A stretch of 64,000 bases of DNA from Clavaria fumosa (Eukaryota; Basidiomycota; Agaricomycetes; Agaricales; Clavariaceae). Under the pieces are notes generated by a model, which saw nothing but the letters and a program-made list of their open reading frames with translations, was not told the DNA's origin and did no database searches. Shown in pieces: positions 15,192 through 26,192 of this stretch. The position numbers were made by a program, and so were the translations under genes. The stretch spans positions 3,906,001 through 3,970,000 of the forward strand of contig OX637796.1 of the NCBI GenBank assembly GCA_951802425.1, given 5' to 3'. Numbering within the stretch: the stretch's first letter is position 1; each line of letters begins with the position of its first letter.

Positions 15192-16009
15192 GGTGCTAAC
15201 GAGCGACTTTACTGCGGTACTAGTGGTGGACGGACGAGGACAGCGGAGGACCATGCATGAGATTCTGCAAGTCACGAGCACGGAGCAGCAATAACTAATA
15301 GCTCGGAACCGCCATTCGGATGACTCGCGTTCAACTTTTCAACCAACAACGCGACGCGTTCGTTATTGTGATATGGCAGAAGACTGGTACGGGTAAACTG
15401 CCTGCCTGCGCTCCCGGTTGGTGCATTGGCCCAGTCTTACGGAAAACCGCCTTACTTTGGGCTGGTGCGCCAGGTCCCCGCAATCACGGCGACCCTGCAC
15501 CTCGTGCCCGACAGCTCGAGCACGGCTCTCAGCACCAGCCGGCGGGTGACAATAATCAAAGGCCATTCAGGCTCCCTTATAAGTTCCTTCGGAAGAAAAG
15601 CTGGCGGTGCAGTTGGACCGGAATGTGTCAGATCAAATAGAGTCGTCCATTCGACGCGGCTGGTTATTTAATTATACAGAAAAAAAGGGTGTGCACAGTG
15701 AAGGAGTTTGTAAACCGATATGGTCACTTCTCAAGGCAAGCGCTTGACCGAGCCTCCTTCAAGAAGGCTGTGCTGTGTGATGAATAGCTGGTTGTGAGAA
15801 TATAGGCAGGGCAGAATACATCGGTACGTCAACGTCCCTCTAAAAAATGATTACATGTAGCTTCATTCCAGCGAAGCCGAAGCGTGTGTGGGACTGGGAC
15901 CCTTCCTCCAACACACGAAGTGAGATAACAAGGAAGGCAAGAAGCACATCCACTCGACATAGGAGCGCAAGAACAGGAAAGGGGGTTGCCGCAGATATCC
16001 GGAGCTCCG
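15192..16009. other. Intergenic between DUS2 and the DUF1996 gene
   Basis: Contains the DUS2 promoter and the 3' region of the DUF1996 gene. Open frames on the minus strand down to 15829 could extend the DUF1996 C-terminus by splicing, but I could not fix such an exon. Confidence 0.35.
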
Positions 16010-17981
16010 TCAGCCGGTACGTTGCCCACACCAAGCCCTGGCGAGGATGGGTTCGCTGCGTGTCCTGCGGTAAAGGCGAGACCAACGCTTCCTGTTGGAC
16101 GTCCGGCACATGGGGAACGAGGCAGGGGGATGGGGAGGAGGATGGGAAGCACTTGTAGGCTGTGGAGTTGCCGAGGAGGCGGCAACAGTGACGACGCTGC
16201 TAGTCGGGGGGGTTTCCCCGGTATAGACGTACACAGGAGACAGGAAGGGCGGCGGGGCATCGGTGGATGTTGAGGCGTCCGGTGGCACAGGGTTGTGCCC
16301 TGGTAGCTTCGGGAGCGTTCCGAGGACTTCATCCAACAAGGCGAAGTTAATCTCTATCAAGGTCGCCTCAAGGCTCGATCAAGCATACTCACCAACTTCG
16401 TCAACCGAGTTCGTGATGCGGCATTTGTCTTCCTTCTTTCCCAAATATCCTTGTGCGGTGCAGCATTGTAAATCACCAAAAGCCGCAGTGGTGCAACTGC
16501 ACCTATCCATGACACGCTGGAGCACTCCTGCGTCCCAACCATTCACAAAATCTGCACCGAGTGTGACGTGAGCACAAGCTTACACATACAGAAAGCTAAC
16601 GTACCACCATGGTTGCCATAGCCTGTGGTATCTCCATTCGCAAACCTATTAACTAAATAAGACTGAAGACAAGTCACGAAGGCGAATCATCATACACAAA
16701 CGGCTGATTAGGATCCATCGCCTGATGACGCCTCGCCTCTAAATCATTTGTGTTCCAATATATCTGCTCAAAGATATTCAATCATGCGATACAACAGGGG
16801 AAACTGAAAAAGTAGTGACCTCCATGAAGATACGCGGAATGTCGACCGGAAATCTGGGGTCAGTGCAGGTGCCACGGTCTGGGCCTTCCGACCGAAAGGC
16901 GACGTGGGACTTGTGATCCGGCGAATCGACATTCCTTCCATCCCAGCAACTTGGAAAATTCTGTGAAAACAGAATTTCAGTTGTACATAATCAAAGAAAC
17001 GGGAGCAGACCCCACATACAATTTGGGACCGGATACCATTGGGGCAGGCCTGACGCGGAAGGAAGGGAAATGGGCCCACGGGCCTGCCACTGAAGTCCAA
17101 ACAAAGGAAAGTGATAGCTTGCTGAGCGAAACTATTGGGGTTGTACGTGCGCAACGTAGTGTCCCCTGAGAGTAAGAGTAATCAATTTTCTGACAAACAA
17201 GGCTCACAGCAGATGTTCTTACCGGAAATCATGCGAAACTATGGAAATGACGTCAGAGATTTTGTTGATACTTTTGAGTTATGATATGGCTTACATCGTC
17301 AGGAAACTCTTTCATCGTGTTAGGTTCATCGTTGTACAGATAATCTGTCAGACGGACTCAATCAACGTGGAAGTGTGTACAGTGGCGCGATGCGTACAGC
17401 TGGATATGAATTCAGTATCGAACAATAAATGTGGAAATTGAGCAAACACGAACATGACCATATTTCCAGTCACGCTTGTGAAGCTACCGTCATTGTCACT
17501 GATCGCAAGGGTCTCAGTGGTGTCGTAATCTGAGGACATGAAGCACGTACTGGAAGTAGAGGGTCTGAAAATGATTATCAGCCACTGCGAAGACTGAGAC
17601 CAGAGGATTGACGCACAGGAGCCCAGTAAATACTCTTGTCTTGGGGGATGGGAACGGACGTGCACTGACTAGCACGAAGCGAAGCTGTATTAACAGTGGG
17701 ACCAAAGTTGCTGCCTCCCACGACTGCGCAAGGCAAGGGTCATAGTTGAGCAAAAGGGCTCATTTCATCACGTGGCCTCAGCTCACTTGTATGGGCATGT
17801 GCAGAAACGCGACCTGGACTAACGACAGGATCGAGTCTCTGAGTGGTCAGGACATTGTCTGGCTGCCACGGTCGGCGGTGGGTAATGGTACAATGAAAGG
17901 AAAGCACTCACTGGCCCCCATGAGAAAGAACGCATGGATAACAGTCGATCCAGCCAGCACCACAAAGGACGTTGGAAGCAT
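16010..17981 (-). CDS. Secreted DUF1996 protein, complete copy
   Basis: Protein of the DUF1996 family, which is secreted and common in fungi but has no firm biochemical role. The ATG at 17979-17981 starts a hydrophobic leader (MLPTSFVVLAGSTVIHAFF). Joined exons then give NNVLTTQRLDPVVSPGRVSA, HAHT-IVGGSNFGPT, the Cys-containing SQCTSVPIPQDKSIYWAP, NDGSFTSVTGNMVMF, SCWDGRNVDSPDHKSHVAF, GTCTDPRFPVDIPRIFMEV, a GYGNHG motif, DFVNGWDAGVLQRVMDRC and EVLGTLPKLPGHNPV. The tail is Pro/Thr-rich; its end is placed at 16010 but may differ. The first exons (from 17430) are repeated in a broken copy at 21621-22186. It is divergently paired with DUF4419 copy 1. Confidence 0.82.
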
Positions 17982-18701
17982 GGTTGAATGAGCGTTGCGT
18001 AGGAAAGGAGCGTTTAAATACTGCACAACCGCAATATGAAGAAGAGAGTCAAAGTTGAGGGGTCAGAAACGCCGCGGCACTGCGTCCCTGGGCGGCACCT
18101 CTTATAGAAAGTCCGGCCCCCTTGCACTCTACTGTGTGCAACACGGGCAGTGCCAAGTCACATCTCCATAGCATCGAACGCCCCACTCATAATGTCTGAC
18201 CCTGTTGATGGCACGTCAGGAGAATCAAATGGGCTGATGTGCGGCGCAGGTATCTTCATAGTTTTCCCAACAATGTCCAGGTGCGGCGGGGCAGATGAGC
18301 GAGAAGGGGAAATGATCCAGGGCCGTATTATGTAATTGATCCGTTGGCCCAAATCTGGGTGGTCTTTGTCCATTTTGGACCTGATTTCCGAACACCGAAG
18401 CGAGAGGAATCTGTAGCAAGTTGTGGAAACTGATGAGGGCAACCTCGTTTTGCATTGGACCGAGGGCGTGGGGAGCAGCCAAGTAGGTGCGTACTGTACA
18501 TGCTCATCGGCGGTTTTACGCTACGTGTCCATGACTCGACTCATTTTTCTGACACGTGTCTCGTTCATCAAGGTCTTTTTGAGTATGGGCGCCATGCTGC
18601 CTTTTGCAGGACAGCGCTCAGTACTGTGTTGGGAAGTATAGCGCTCAGCACAGTCAGTCGGAACAACGAGGGTCATTCGTTTCTTATCTGCTCCCACCAC
18701 C
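17982..18701. promoter_or_regulatory. Divergent promoter of DUF1996 and DUF4419 copy 1
   Basis: A 720-bp interval between divergently transcribed genes. In the right-hand duplicate the corresponding interval has lost 183 bp on the DUF1996 side (17988-18170 here) and gained a 27-bp tandem repeat on the DUF4419 side, so the left copy is likely closer to the ancestral promoter. Confidence 0.45.
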
Positions 18702-20094
18702 ATGCCAGTAACATTCATCCCAACTCAGATACTTGCAGAGCCATTCAGCTCGTCATACTTCAGAGACCCGACTTCTGCCCTCGACACCTCAGGCTATATT
18801 CTCAGCAAAGCATGTCCCATGCTTCACCGTACCGTTGCCGAAATCCTCCAGTCGTCGTTCGATGCGAAGGACGCGAACGTCATCCCTGCGAGCAATGGAT
18901 TTGTGGGCACTATTCTCGAGGCCTACAACCGTCACCGTGCACTGATCATCCGCCCGGATGACGTGTGGCTCGCGATCTTGGTCCAATTCAGCTTCTTCGT
19001 GAATGCCAACGCCGAAGCACTGCGATCACTCTTTGTCAATCACGAAGGCAAGAGGCAGCTTGAAATTCAAGCATATGGAAACAGATACAGCGTGGACTTT
19101 GGCCATATGGCGGGCGCGATGTCCGAGGAGATCAATAAAAATGTCGTCGATCCGGTGTTACGCGATTGGATTCTCCCAGACTTTACTACGACCACGATAC
19201 TCGACACTACTGTCTGCTCGATCGTCATGATGGCAACAATGAAGGCATATTTCGACTACAAGGGAATCTGTGCTTGTGGGATTCCGCGTGTCACTTTGGA
19301 CGGTGAGAAATCGGACTGGGAGAAGATTCTTGAGAGGTTGGAAAGGTTGAAATATTATGGGCCTCAGACGATCGCTTGGTACCATCTGTTGCACCCCGTC
19401 ATCTCGCGATTCGTGAAGGCTTTTGACGATCCCCACTCCATCGAGAATCTTGATTTTTGGGGAAGAGTTGCCCATTACTGGAGTAGAGGAAGTGGCCCCA
19501 CTTTCTGGAGTGGATGGATTACGGCGTTTTGTGCCTTCAGCGAAGAAGGGAAATGGCTGGGACACCCATTCAAAGAAGGGAACATTTCGATCGGAAGTTT
19601 GATGGAGAAGGTACCTCACTGACGTTTCCTTTGATCACCACCAATACCCTTCCTTGGTATCCTTGCTTGGTGTACTTGCAGAGCACTGATTCACACGCTT
19701 CATTCAGGATACTGAAATTGGCCCTCTCTCCAGCGCTGAATTCGCCGAGCGCTTTCTTAACCATTCCATTCAATCTCCCTACCGTCCATCATTTTCTTTT
19801 GGCAGTGTGCCACAGGAAGAGCACCTTGAGCTCGACGGCACCATTTTCCATCGCATCAACACCATTGATGTGCCCAGGGGATCTGCAGAGGTGGATGTCT
19901 TGTTAGACGACAATGGCGTCGAGTTCAACACAACGATGGTCGCGGGGCAAGTAGGAATGCGAGTCTCTTCTAGTGGGGATACCTCCCTTTCGCTCACCGG
20001 AGAACGTGATAGTGTAAGGCCAGTTCCTGGTTGGTGGATGTTTATCAAGAAGTCCGAGGAGGAAATCCAAAGGGATTTGCGGATGAGATGGTGA
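18702..20094 (+). CDS. DUF4419 protein, copy 1
   Basis: Member of the DUF4419 family, expanded in mushroom-forming fungi and of unknown function. The ATG at 18702 begins a long exon with family landmarks SNGFVGTILEAYNRH, IIRPDDVWLAILVQF, FFVNANAEALRSLFVNHEGK, GNRYSVDFGHM, NKNVVDPVLRDWILPDFTTTT, GIPRVTLDGEKSDWEKI, LLHPVISRFVKAFDDP and RGSGPTFWSGWITAFCAF. A probable intron from about 19612 to 19710 joins it to DTEIGPLSSAEFAERFL and VDVLLDDNGVEFNTTMVAGQ, ending at GWWMFIKKSEEEIQRDLRMRW (joined fragments). No signal peptide or membrane segment was seen. It is nearly identical to copy 2 but has a cluster of changes around 19258 (GICACGIP instead of FTLCCGIP), where copy 2 is closer to the usual family sequence. 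Confidence 0.88.
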
Positions 20095-20357
20095 CTTAAA
20101 TGTGCAAGTCCTTGCAGACATTGGTTCCGTGTATGTGCGCTGAATTTCTGTATATGCCAAATCAATCTATTCTCCTTTGTATGCAAGATGCTCAAGGTGT
20201 GAGTTTTCGAGCCCGAACTCGGTCTTGTACCCCACCACCAGCTCCCTGGTGCTTGTGTGATCTAAAATCAAATCTTCGACGAAGGTCTTCGACGATAAGC
20301 ATTGGTCTAATTGATAGGTGCATGACGAGGACGATACCACTGGCGTGTCTAGGAACA

Positions 20358-21620
20358 TTACTCATGGGACATCCTACCCCAAGGTGTGGGTGTATCGTCA
20401 GCCAACCCCCTTTCTGTTCTTTGGTGCCCCATCCCAATCGTCTCCTCGACAAGATCTGCACCCAGCATCCGCAACCCGTCCATTCTCTGAGCATGGAGTC
20501 TCGCTTCCCGCTGCGCAAGGGGCAAACCAAACACCGTCTCTTCCTCCACATCTCCTCCTGCATCGAAGGAATCGTCATCGAAATCATCCACAGGGAAACC
20601 TTCGCCGGGCCCGATGGGAATCACGCCACCCTGAAGCCCTGCATCGTCGAGCGAATCATCGGAGGAATCGTCACAGGAGTGATGGCTGCCTTGCTGTGAA
20701 GCCAACAGGAACGCTTGCGATGGATGCGCCGTGTTATGCACCTCGTCAGAGTCCGAATCTGAATCCGAGTCTAAGCCTCTATCGGGTGGAAGAGGAATAT
20801 TTAATGAAATATCTTCGTCATCCAGTTGCTCAGTATCTAGTTCTAGTCCAACTTTGCGTATCATGCTATCAAGCGTGGAACTGCTAGCAGAGTTGCCATC
20901 TTGATATCCATACCCTCCGTGCTGGGTATAACGAGAGAGAGAAGGTGGCGTAGGAACAGTGCTCATGCTGGATTCCGTAACTGTAGAAGCGCCCCCGAGC
21001 GCGCCTCGTCCATATAACAGGCGGCTGGTGCCACCGCTCTGCTTCTGTACGTCGGTGAGCAAGTCGCGCTTTATCCGCACAGCAGCATCTTTAATGGGGC
21101 TCTGAGCAAGCTTGAGTAAGCCTAGTTCTGCAGAAGAGCGTGGAGGCGCAGCTGGAGACATCATGCGTGGCGGAGACATTCCCGGCGGTAGACCGTCAAA
21201 CGAGTCGTCTGCAGGTTCCTTGTGTGGGCGGAGAATGAAGCGAGGAGTAGCAAGCTGGCCGGACAAAGGACCAGCACGCTTTGGTGTCACGATGTGGAAT
21301 CGCGCAAATCGACGATGCCAGACCATTCTGATGGATTTGAGCGAGGCGGGAGATATGGCGGGAGATATGGGTTCAGGGACTTGAGTACTGGTGTCTTGGG
21401 TTTCAGCTTGACCTTCAATGGCGAGACGTGTCGAGCCCCTGAAGGCTTGTGCTGAGTCTCGCGCAACGATTGCAATAACGCCTCGCGAAAAAGTGACGCG
21501 TCAGGATTCTCATCTATGGCTTTCCCCTTGCCTTTCCCCCTGCCTTTCGGCTCACCTGCAACAGAAAGAGATTGGGCTGTGTTATTGAGTGATGGCGGAG
21601 GTGCCGAGGGCACTGTGGGA
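20358..21620 (-). pseudogene. ASK1 3' fragment, truncated and frameshifted
   Basis: Duplicate of the 3' part of the ASK1 gene. It lacks the N-terminal DASH region because the duplication breakpoint falls at 21620. Compared with the full copy it has a 1-bp deletion near 21293, which shifts frame after WSGIVDLRDST. It keeps a 68-codon segment (about 21330-21543), including GKGKAIDENPDASLFREA-like and KTPVLKSLNPYLPP sequence, that the full-length copy lacks. The C-terminal part (SRLLYGRGALGG, acidic DSDSDSDE stretch, MDGLRMLGADLVEETIGMG) is open. It is not expected to make Ask1. Confidence 0.88.
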
Positions 21621-21856
21621 TGTGGAAATTGAGCAAACACGAACATGACCATGTTTCCAGTCACGCTTATGAAGCTACCGTCATTGGCACTAATCGCAAG
21701 GATCTCAGTGGTGTCGTAATCTGAGGACATGAAGCACGGACTGGAAGTAGAGGGTCTGAAAATGATTATCAGCCACTGCGAAGACTGAGACCAGAGAATT
21801 GACGCACAGGAGCCCAGTAAATACTCTTGTCTTGGGGGATGGGAACGGACGTGCAC
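21287..21856 (-). other. Chimeric DUF1996::ASK1 open reading frame at the duplication junction
   Basis: Across the junction at 21620/21621 the DUF1996 exon (SVTGNMVMFVFAQFPH) continues without a frame change into the ASK1 frame (PTVPSAPPPSLNN). The frame then runs through the linker segment to a stop caused by the 1-bp deletion near 21293. It is a fusion by sequence. Whether it is transcribed is unknown, and the upstream DUF1996 part has lost its ATG. Confidence 0.7.
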
Positions 21857-22186
21857 TGACTAGCACGAAGCGAAGCCGTATTAACAGTGGGACCAAAGTT
21901 ACTGCCTCCCACGACTGCGCAAGGCAAGGGTCATAGTTGAGCAAAGGGCTCATTTCATCACGTGGCCTCAGCTCACTTGTCCTCAGCTCACTTGTATGGG
22001 CATGTGCAGAAACGCGACCTGAACTAACGACGGGATCGAGTCTCTGAGTGGTCAGGACATTGTCTGGCTGCCACGGTCGGCGATGGATAACGGTAAAATG
22101 AAAGGAAAGCACTCACTGGCCCCCATGAGAAAGAACGCATGGATAACAGTGGCTCCAGCTAGCACCACAAAGGACGTTGGAAGCAC
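21621..22186 (-). pseudogene. DUF1996 5' fragment, second copy
   Basis: Duplicate of the first exons of the DUF1996 gene, with RLDPVVSSGRVSAHAHT and the GGSNFGP region recognisable. The codon matching the ATG of the complete gene reads GTG (plus-strand cac at 22184-22186), so the start is lost. About 183 bp of upstream sequence is also missing, and intron 2 carries an extra 15-bp tandem copy (21966-21980 and 21981-21995). The 3' half of the gene is absent because the fragment ends at the junction. Confidence 0.88.
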
Positions 22187-22618
22187 GGTTGAGCATCGAA
22201 TGCCCCGCTCATAATGTCTGACCCGTTGATGGCACGTCAGGAGCTAATAAAATGGGCTGATGTGCGGCGCAGGAATCTTCATAGTTTTCCCAACAATGTC
22301 CAGGTGCGGCGGCGCAGATGAGCGAGAGGGCTGTATTATGTAATTGATCCGTTGGCCCAAATCTGGGTGGTCTTTGTCCATTTTGGACCTGATTTTCGAA
22401 CACCGAAGCGAGGAATCTGTAGCAAGTTGTGGAAACTGGTGAGGGCAACCTCGTTTTGCATTGGACCGAGGGCGTGGAGAGCAGCCAAGTAGGTGCGTAC
22501 TATACGTGCTCATCGGCGGTTTTACGCTACGTGTCCATGACTCGACTCATTTTTCTGACACGTGTCTCGTTCATCAAGGTCTTTTTGAGTATGGGCGCCA
22601 TGCTGCCTTTTGCAGGAC

Positions 22619-22672
22619 AGCGCTCAGTACTGTGTTGGGAAGTATAGCGCTCAGTACTGTGTTGGGAAGTAT
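22619..22672. repeat. 27-bp tandem duplication upstream of DUF4419 copy 2
   Basis: The unit starting agcgctcagtactgtg occurs twice head to tail (22619-22645 and 22646-22672), followed by a partial third. The left duplicate has a single copy at the same place, so this arose after the segmental duplication. It lies about 60-115 bp before the start codon. Confidence 0.85.
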
Positions 22673-22734
22673 AGCGCTCAGCACAGTCAGTCGGAACAAC
22701 GAGGGTCATTCGTTTCTTATCTGCTCCCACCACC

Positions 22735-24124
22735 ATGCCAGTAACATTCATCCCAACTCAGATACTTGCAGAGCCATTCAGCTCGTCATACTTCAGAGAC
22801 CCGACTTCTGCCCTCGACACCCCAAGTTATATTCTCAGCAAAGCATGTCCCATGCTGCACCGTACCGTTGCCGAAATCCTCCAGTCGTCGTTCGATGCGA
22901 AGGACGCGAACGTCATCCCTGCGAGCAATGGATTTGTGGGCACTATTCTAGAAGCATACAACAGTCACCGTGCACTGATCATCCGCCCGGATGACGTGTG
23001 GCTTGCGATCTTGGTCCAATTCAGCTTCTTCGTGAATGCCAATGCCGAACCACTGCGATCACTCTTTGTCAATCACGAAGGCAAGAGGCAGCTTGAAATT
23101 CAAGCAGATGGAAACAGATACAGCGTGGACTTTGGCCGTATGGCGAGCGCGATGTCCCAGGAGATCAATAAAAATGTCGTCGATCCGGTATTACGCGATT
23201 GGATTCTCCCAGACTTTACTACGACCACGATACTCGACACTACTGTCTGCTCGATCGTCATGATGGCAACCATGAAGGCATATTTCGACTACAAGTTTAC
23301 CCTTTGTTGTGGGATTCCGCGTGTCACTTTGGACGGTGAGAAATCAGACTGGGAGAAGATTCTTGAGAGGTTGGAAAGGTTGAAATATTATGGGCCTCAG
23401 ACGATCGCTTGGTACCATCTGTTGCACCCCGTCATCTCGCGATTCGTGAAGGCTTTTGACGATCCCCACTCCATCGAGAATCTTGATTTTTGGGGAAGAG
23501 CTGCCCATTACCAGAATAGAGGAAGCGGCCCCAAGTTCTGGAGTGGATGGATTACGGCGTTTTGTGCCTTCAGCGAAGAAGGGAAATGGCTGGGACACCC
23601 ATTCAAAGAAGGGGACATTTCGATGGGAAGTTTGATGAAGGTACCTCACTGATGTTTCCTTTGTCCACCACCAATACCCTTCCTTGGAATCCTTGCTTGG
23701 TGTACTTGCAGAGCACTGATTCACACGCTTCATTCAGGATACTGAATTTGGCCCTCTCTCCAGCGCTGAATTCGCCGAGCGCTTTCTTAACCATTCCATT
23801 CAATATCCCCACCGTCCATCATTTTCTTTTGGCAGTGTGCCACAGGAAGAGCGCCTTGAGCTCGACGGCACCATTTTCCATCGCATCGACACTAATGATG
23901 TGCCCAGGGGATCTGCAGAGGTGGATGTCTTGTTAGACGACAATGGCGTCGAGTTCAACACAACGATGGTCGCGGGGCAAGTAGGAATGCGAGTCTCTTC
24001 TAGTGGGGATACGTCCCTTTCGCTCACCGGAGAACGTGATAGTGTAAGGCCAGTTCCTGGTTGGTGGATGTTTATCAAGAAGTCCGAGGAGGAAATCCAA
24101 AGGGATTTGCGGATGAGATGGTGA
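22735..24124 (+). CDS. DUF4419 protein, copy 2
   Basis: Near-identical paralogue of the DUF4419 gene at 18702, with the same exon plan and all the same landmarks (IIRPDDVWLAILVQF, GNRYSVDFGRM, WILPDFTTTT, GIPRVTLDGEKSDWE, WSGWITAFCAF, TTMVAGQVGMR). The first exon lacks one codon near its end (MK instead of MEK), and coding differences include QNRGSGPKF for WSRGSGPTF. No stop or frameshift separates it from copy 1, so both look functional. Its upstream region differs by a 27-bp tandem repeat and the loss of 183 bp, so expression may differ. Function is unknown. Confidence 0.88.
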
Positions 24125-24387
24125 CTTAAATGTGCAAGTCCTTGCAGACATTGGTTCCGTGTATGTGCGCTGAATTTCTGTATATGCCAAATCAATCTAT
24201 TCTCCTTTGTATGCAAGATGCTCAAGGTGTGGGTTTTCGAGCCCGAACTCGGTCTTGTACCCCACCACCAGCTCCCTGGTGCTTGTGTGATCTAAAATCA
24301 AATCTTCGACGAAGGTCTTCGACGATAAGCATTGGTCTAATTGATAGGTGCATGACGAGGACGATACCAATGGCGTGTCTAGGAACA

Positions 24388-26192
24388 TTACTCATGGGAC
24401 ATCCTACCCCAAGGTGTGGGTGTATCGTCAGCCAACCCCCTTTCTGTTCTTTGGTGCCCCATCCCAATCGTCTCCTCGACAAGATCTGCACCCAGCATCC
24501 GCAACCCGTCCATTCTCTGAGAATGGAGTCTCGCTTCCCGCTGCGCAGGGGGCAAACCAAACACCGTCTCTTCCTCCACATCTCCTCCTGCATCGAAGGA
24601 ATCGTCGTCGAAATCATCCACAGGGAAACCTTCGCCGGGCCCGATGGGAATCCCGCCACCCTGGAGCCTTGCATCGTCGAGCGAATCATCGGAGGAATCG
24701 TCACAGGAGTGATGGCTGCTTTGCTGTGAAGCCAACAGGAACGCTTGCGATGGATGAGCCGTGTTATGCACCTCGTCAGAGTCCGAATCCGAATCCGAGT
24801 CTAAGCCTCTGTAGGGTGGAAGAGGAATATTCAATGAAATATCTTCGTCATCCAGCTGCTCAGTATCTAGTCCTAGTCCAACTTTGCGTATCATGCTATC
24901 AAGCGTGGAACTGCTAGCAGAGTTGCCATCTTGATATCCATACCCTCCGTGCTGGGTATAACGAGAGAGAGAAGGTGGCGTAGGAACAGTGCTCATGCTA
25001 GACTCCGTAACTGTAGACGCGCCCCCGAGCGCGCCTCGTCCATATAACAGGCGGCTGGTGCCACCGCTCTGCTTCTGTACGTCGGTGAGCAAGTCGCGCT
25101 TTATCCGCACAGCAGCATCTTTAATGGGGCTCTGAGCAAGCTTGAGTAAGCCTAGTTCTGCAGAAGAGCGTGGAGGCGCAGCTGGAGACATCATGCGTGG
25201 CGGAGACATTCCCGGCGGTAGACCGTCAAACGAGTCGTCTGCAGGTTCCTCGTGTGGGCGGAGAATGAAGCGAGGAGTAGCAAGGCGGCCGGACAAAGGA
25301 CCGGCACGCTTTGGTGTCACGATGGTGGAATCGCGCAATTTGACGATGCCAGACCATTCTTTCCCCTTGCCTTTCGGCTCACCTGCAACAGAAAGAGATT
25401 GGGCTGTGTCATTGAGTGATGGCGGAGGTGCCGAGGGCACTGTGGGAGCAGGATCTTCATCTCGTGTGAGGTCATCGATGCCTTGTTTTAGCCGAACGAG
25501 AGGCGACACTAAAGATTGCTCCCACGGGGCGTTGCTATGCTCTAGACTACTAAAACTGTCCTGTGCGGCCTGGTGACGATTCGCAGTTGCAGGGGTCGAT
25601 GAAAAGGCTGCCCGACCGAACGAATCCCCTTCAGCTGACGTGATGCTAGCTTCGTATGTATGTGAACGGCTAGTATTGTCGTAGGCGCTAGCTTGTGTCG
25701 CGTTCGGACCGGGCTCAGATTGGACAGTCTCGTCTTGCGATGCGGAGGGTTCGTCGTAAGTCGGAATGCGGATTTGTGCAGCTGCCTCGTAGAAAGAAGT
25801 CCAAAACTTGCGCGACGTAAGCAAGGATAGTATACGCGATGACCTTGTGTTGCGCACCTTCGCGGCCTCCCTCACAGGCTCCGTCGCCACAGCAAAGCGT
25901 TTGACGGCTGGTAAAAGCTTACTAGCCAACAAATGCTGTATCTTTGAGAAATTCTCATCGATGTTCTGTAGGCTGTTGTGAGTATTCTCAGTGAGGCTAA
26001 CTCAGTGAGAGTTGCGCGCACTTGTAGCTTGAATGTGATGAGTTGGTCGATTTGATCAATTTGGTCATTGACTGAGGCCGTGACGTCCAGTCCAGGAATT
26101 TGAATTGAGGCAGGATCAGCGCTGGGCTGGAACCTGAGTGGATTTGGTTGAATAGGCTTTCTATGGTCTGCGCTGTTCGAGTCGGAAGCCAT
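24388..26192 (-). CDS. ASK1: DASH complex subunit Ask1
   Basis: Subunit of the DASH/Dam1 kinetochore complex that couples chromosomes to microtubules. The ATG at 26190-26192 starts MASDSNSADHRK. Exon 1 carries the conserved IQIPGLDVTASVNDQIDQID and LITFKLQ. Later exons give NIDENFSKIQHLLASKLLPA, VKRFAVATEPVREAAK and, after a 51-nt intron, FWTSFYEAAAQIRIPTYDEP. The middle is Ser-rich with likely phosphosites; the C-terminus has an acidic DSDSDSDE stretch and MDGLRMLGADLVEETIGMG. Compared with the truncated duplicate, this only full-length copy lacks 68 codons between GEPKGKGK and EWSGIVKLRD (near 25360), and reads KLRD where the duplicate reads DLRD. The C-terminal stop at 24388 is assumed. 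An extra 3' exon is possible. Confidence 0.88.

Larger units (their letters stand above)
17430..21620. repeat. Tandem segmental duplication, left unit (about 4.19 kb)
   Basis: The left unit begins inside an internal exon of the DUF1996 gene and ends inside the ASK1 coding region. It carries the DUF1996 5' half, the divergent promoter, DUF4419 copy 1 and the ASK1 3' half. It matches 21621-25447 at high identity. The two units abut directly at 21620/21621, with only about a 1-bp overlap at the junction, although short tgtgg words lie on both sides. Confidence 0.92.
21621..25447. repeat. Tandem segmental duplication, right unit (about 3.83 kb)
   Basis: Right-hand copy of 17430-21620. It is shorter mainly through a 183-bp deletion upstream of the DUF1996 fragment and a 204-bp in-frame deletion within ASK1. 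It has gained 15-bp and 27-bp tandem duplications. Beyond 25447 the ASK1 gene continues as unique sequence. Confidence 0.92.
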
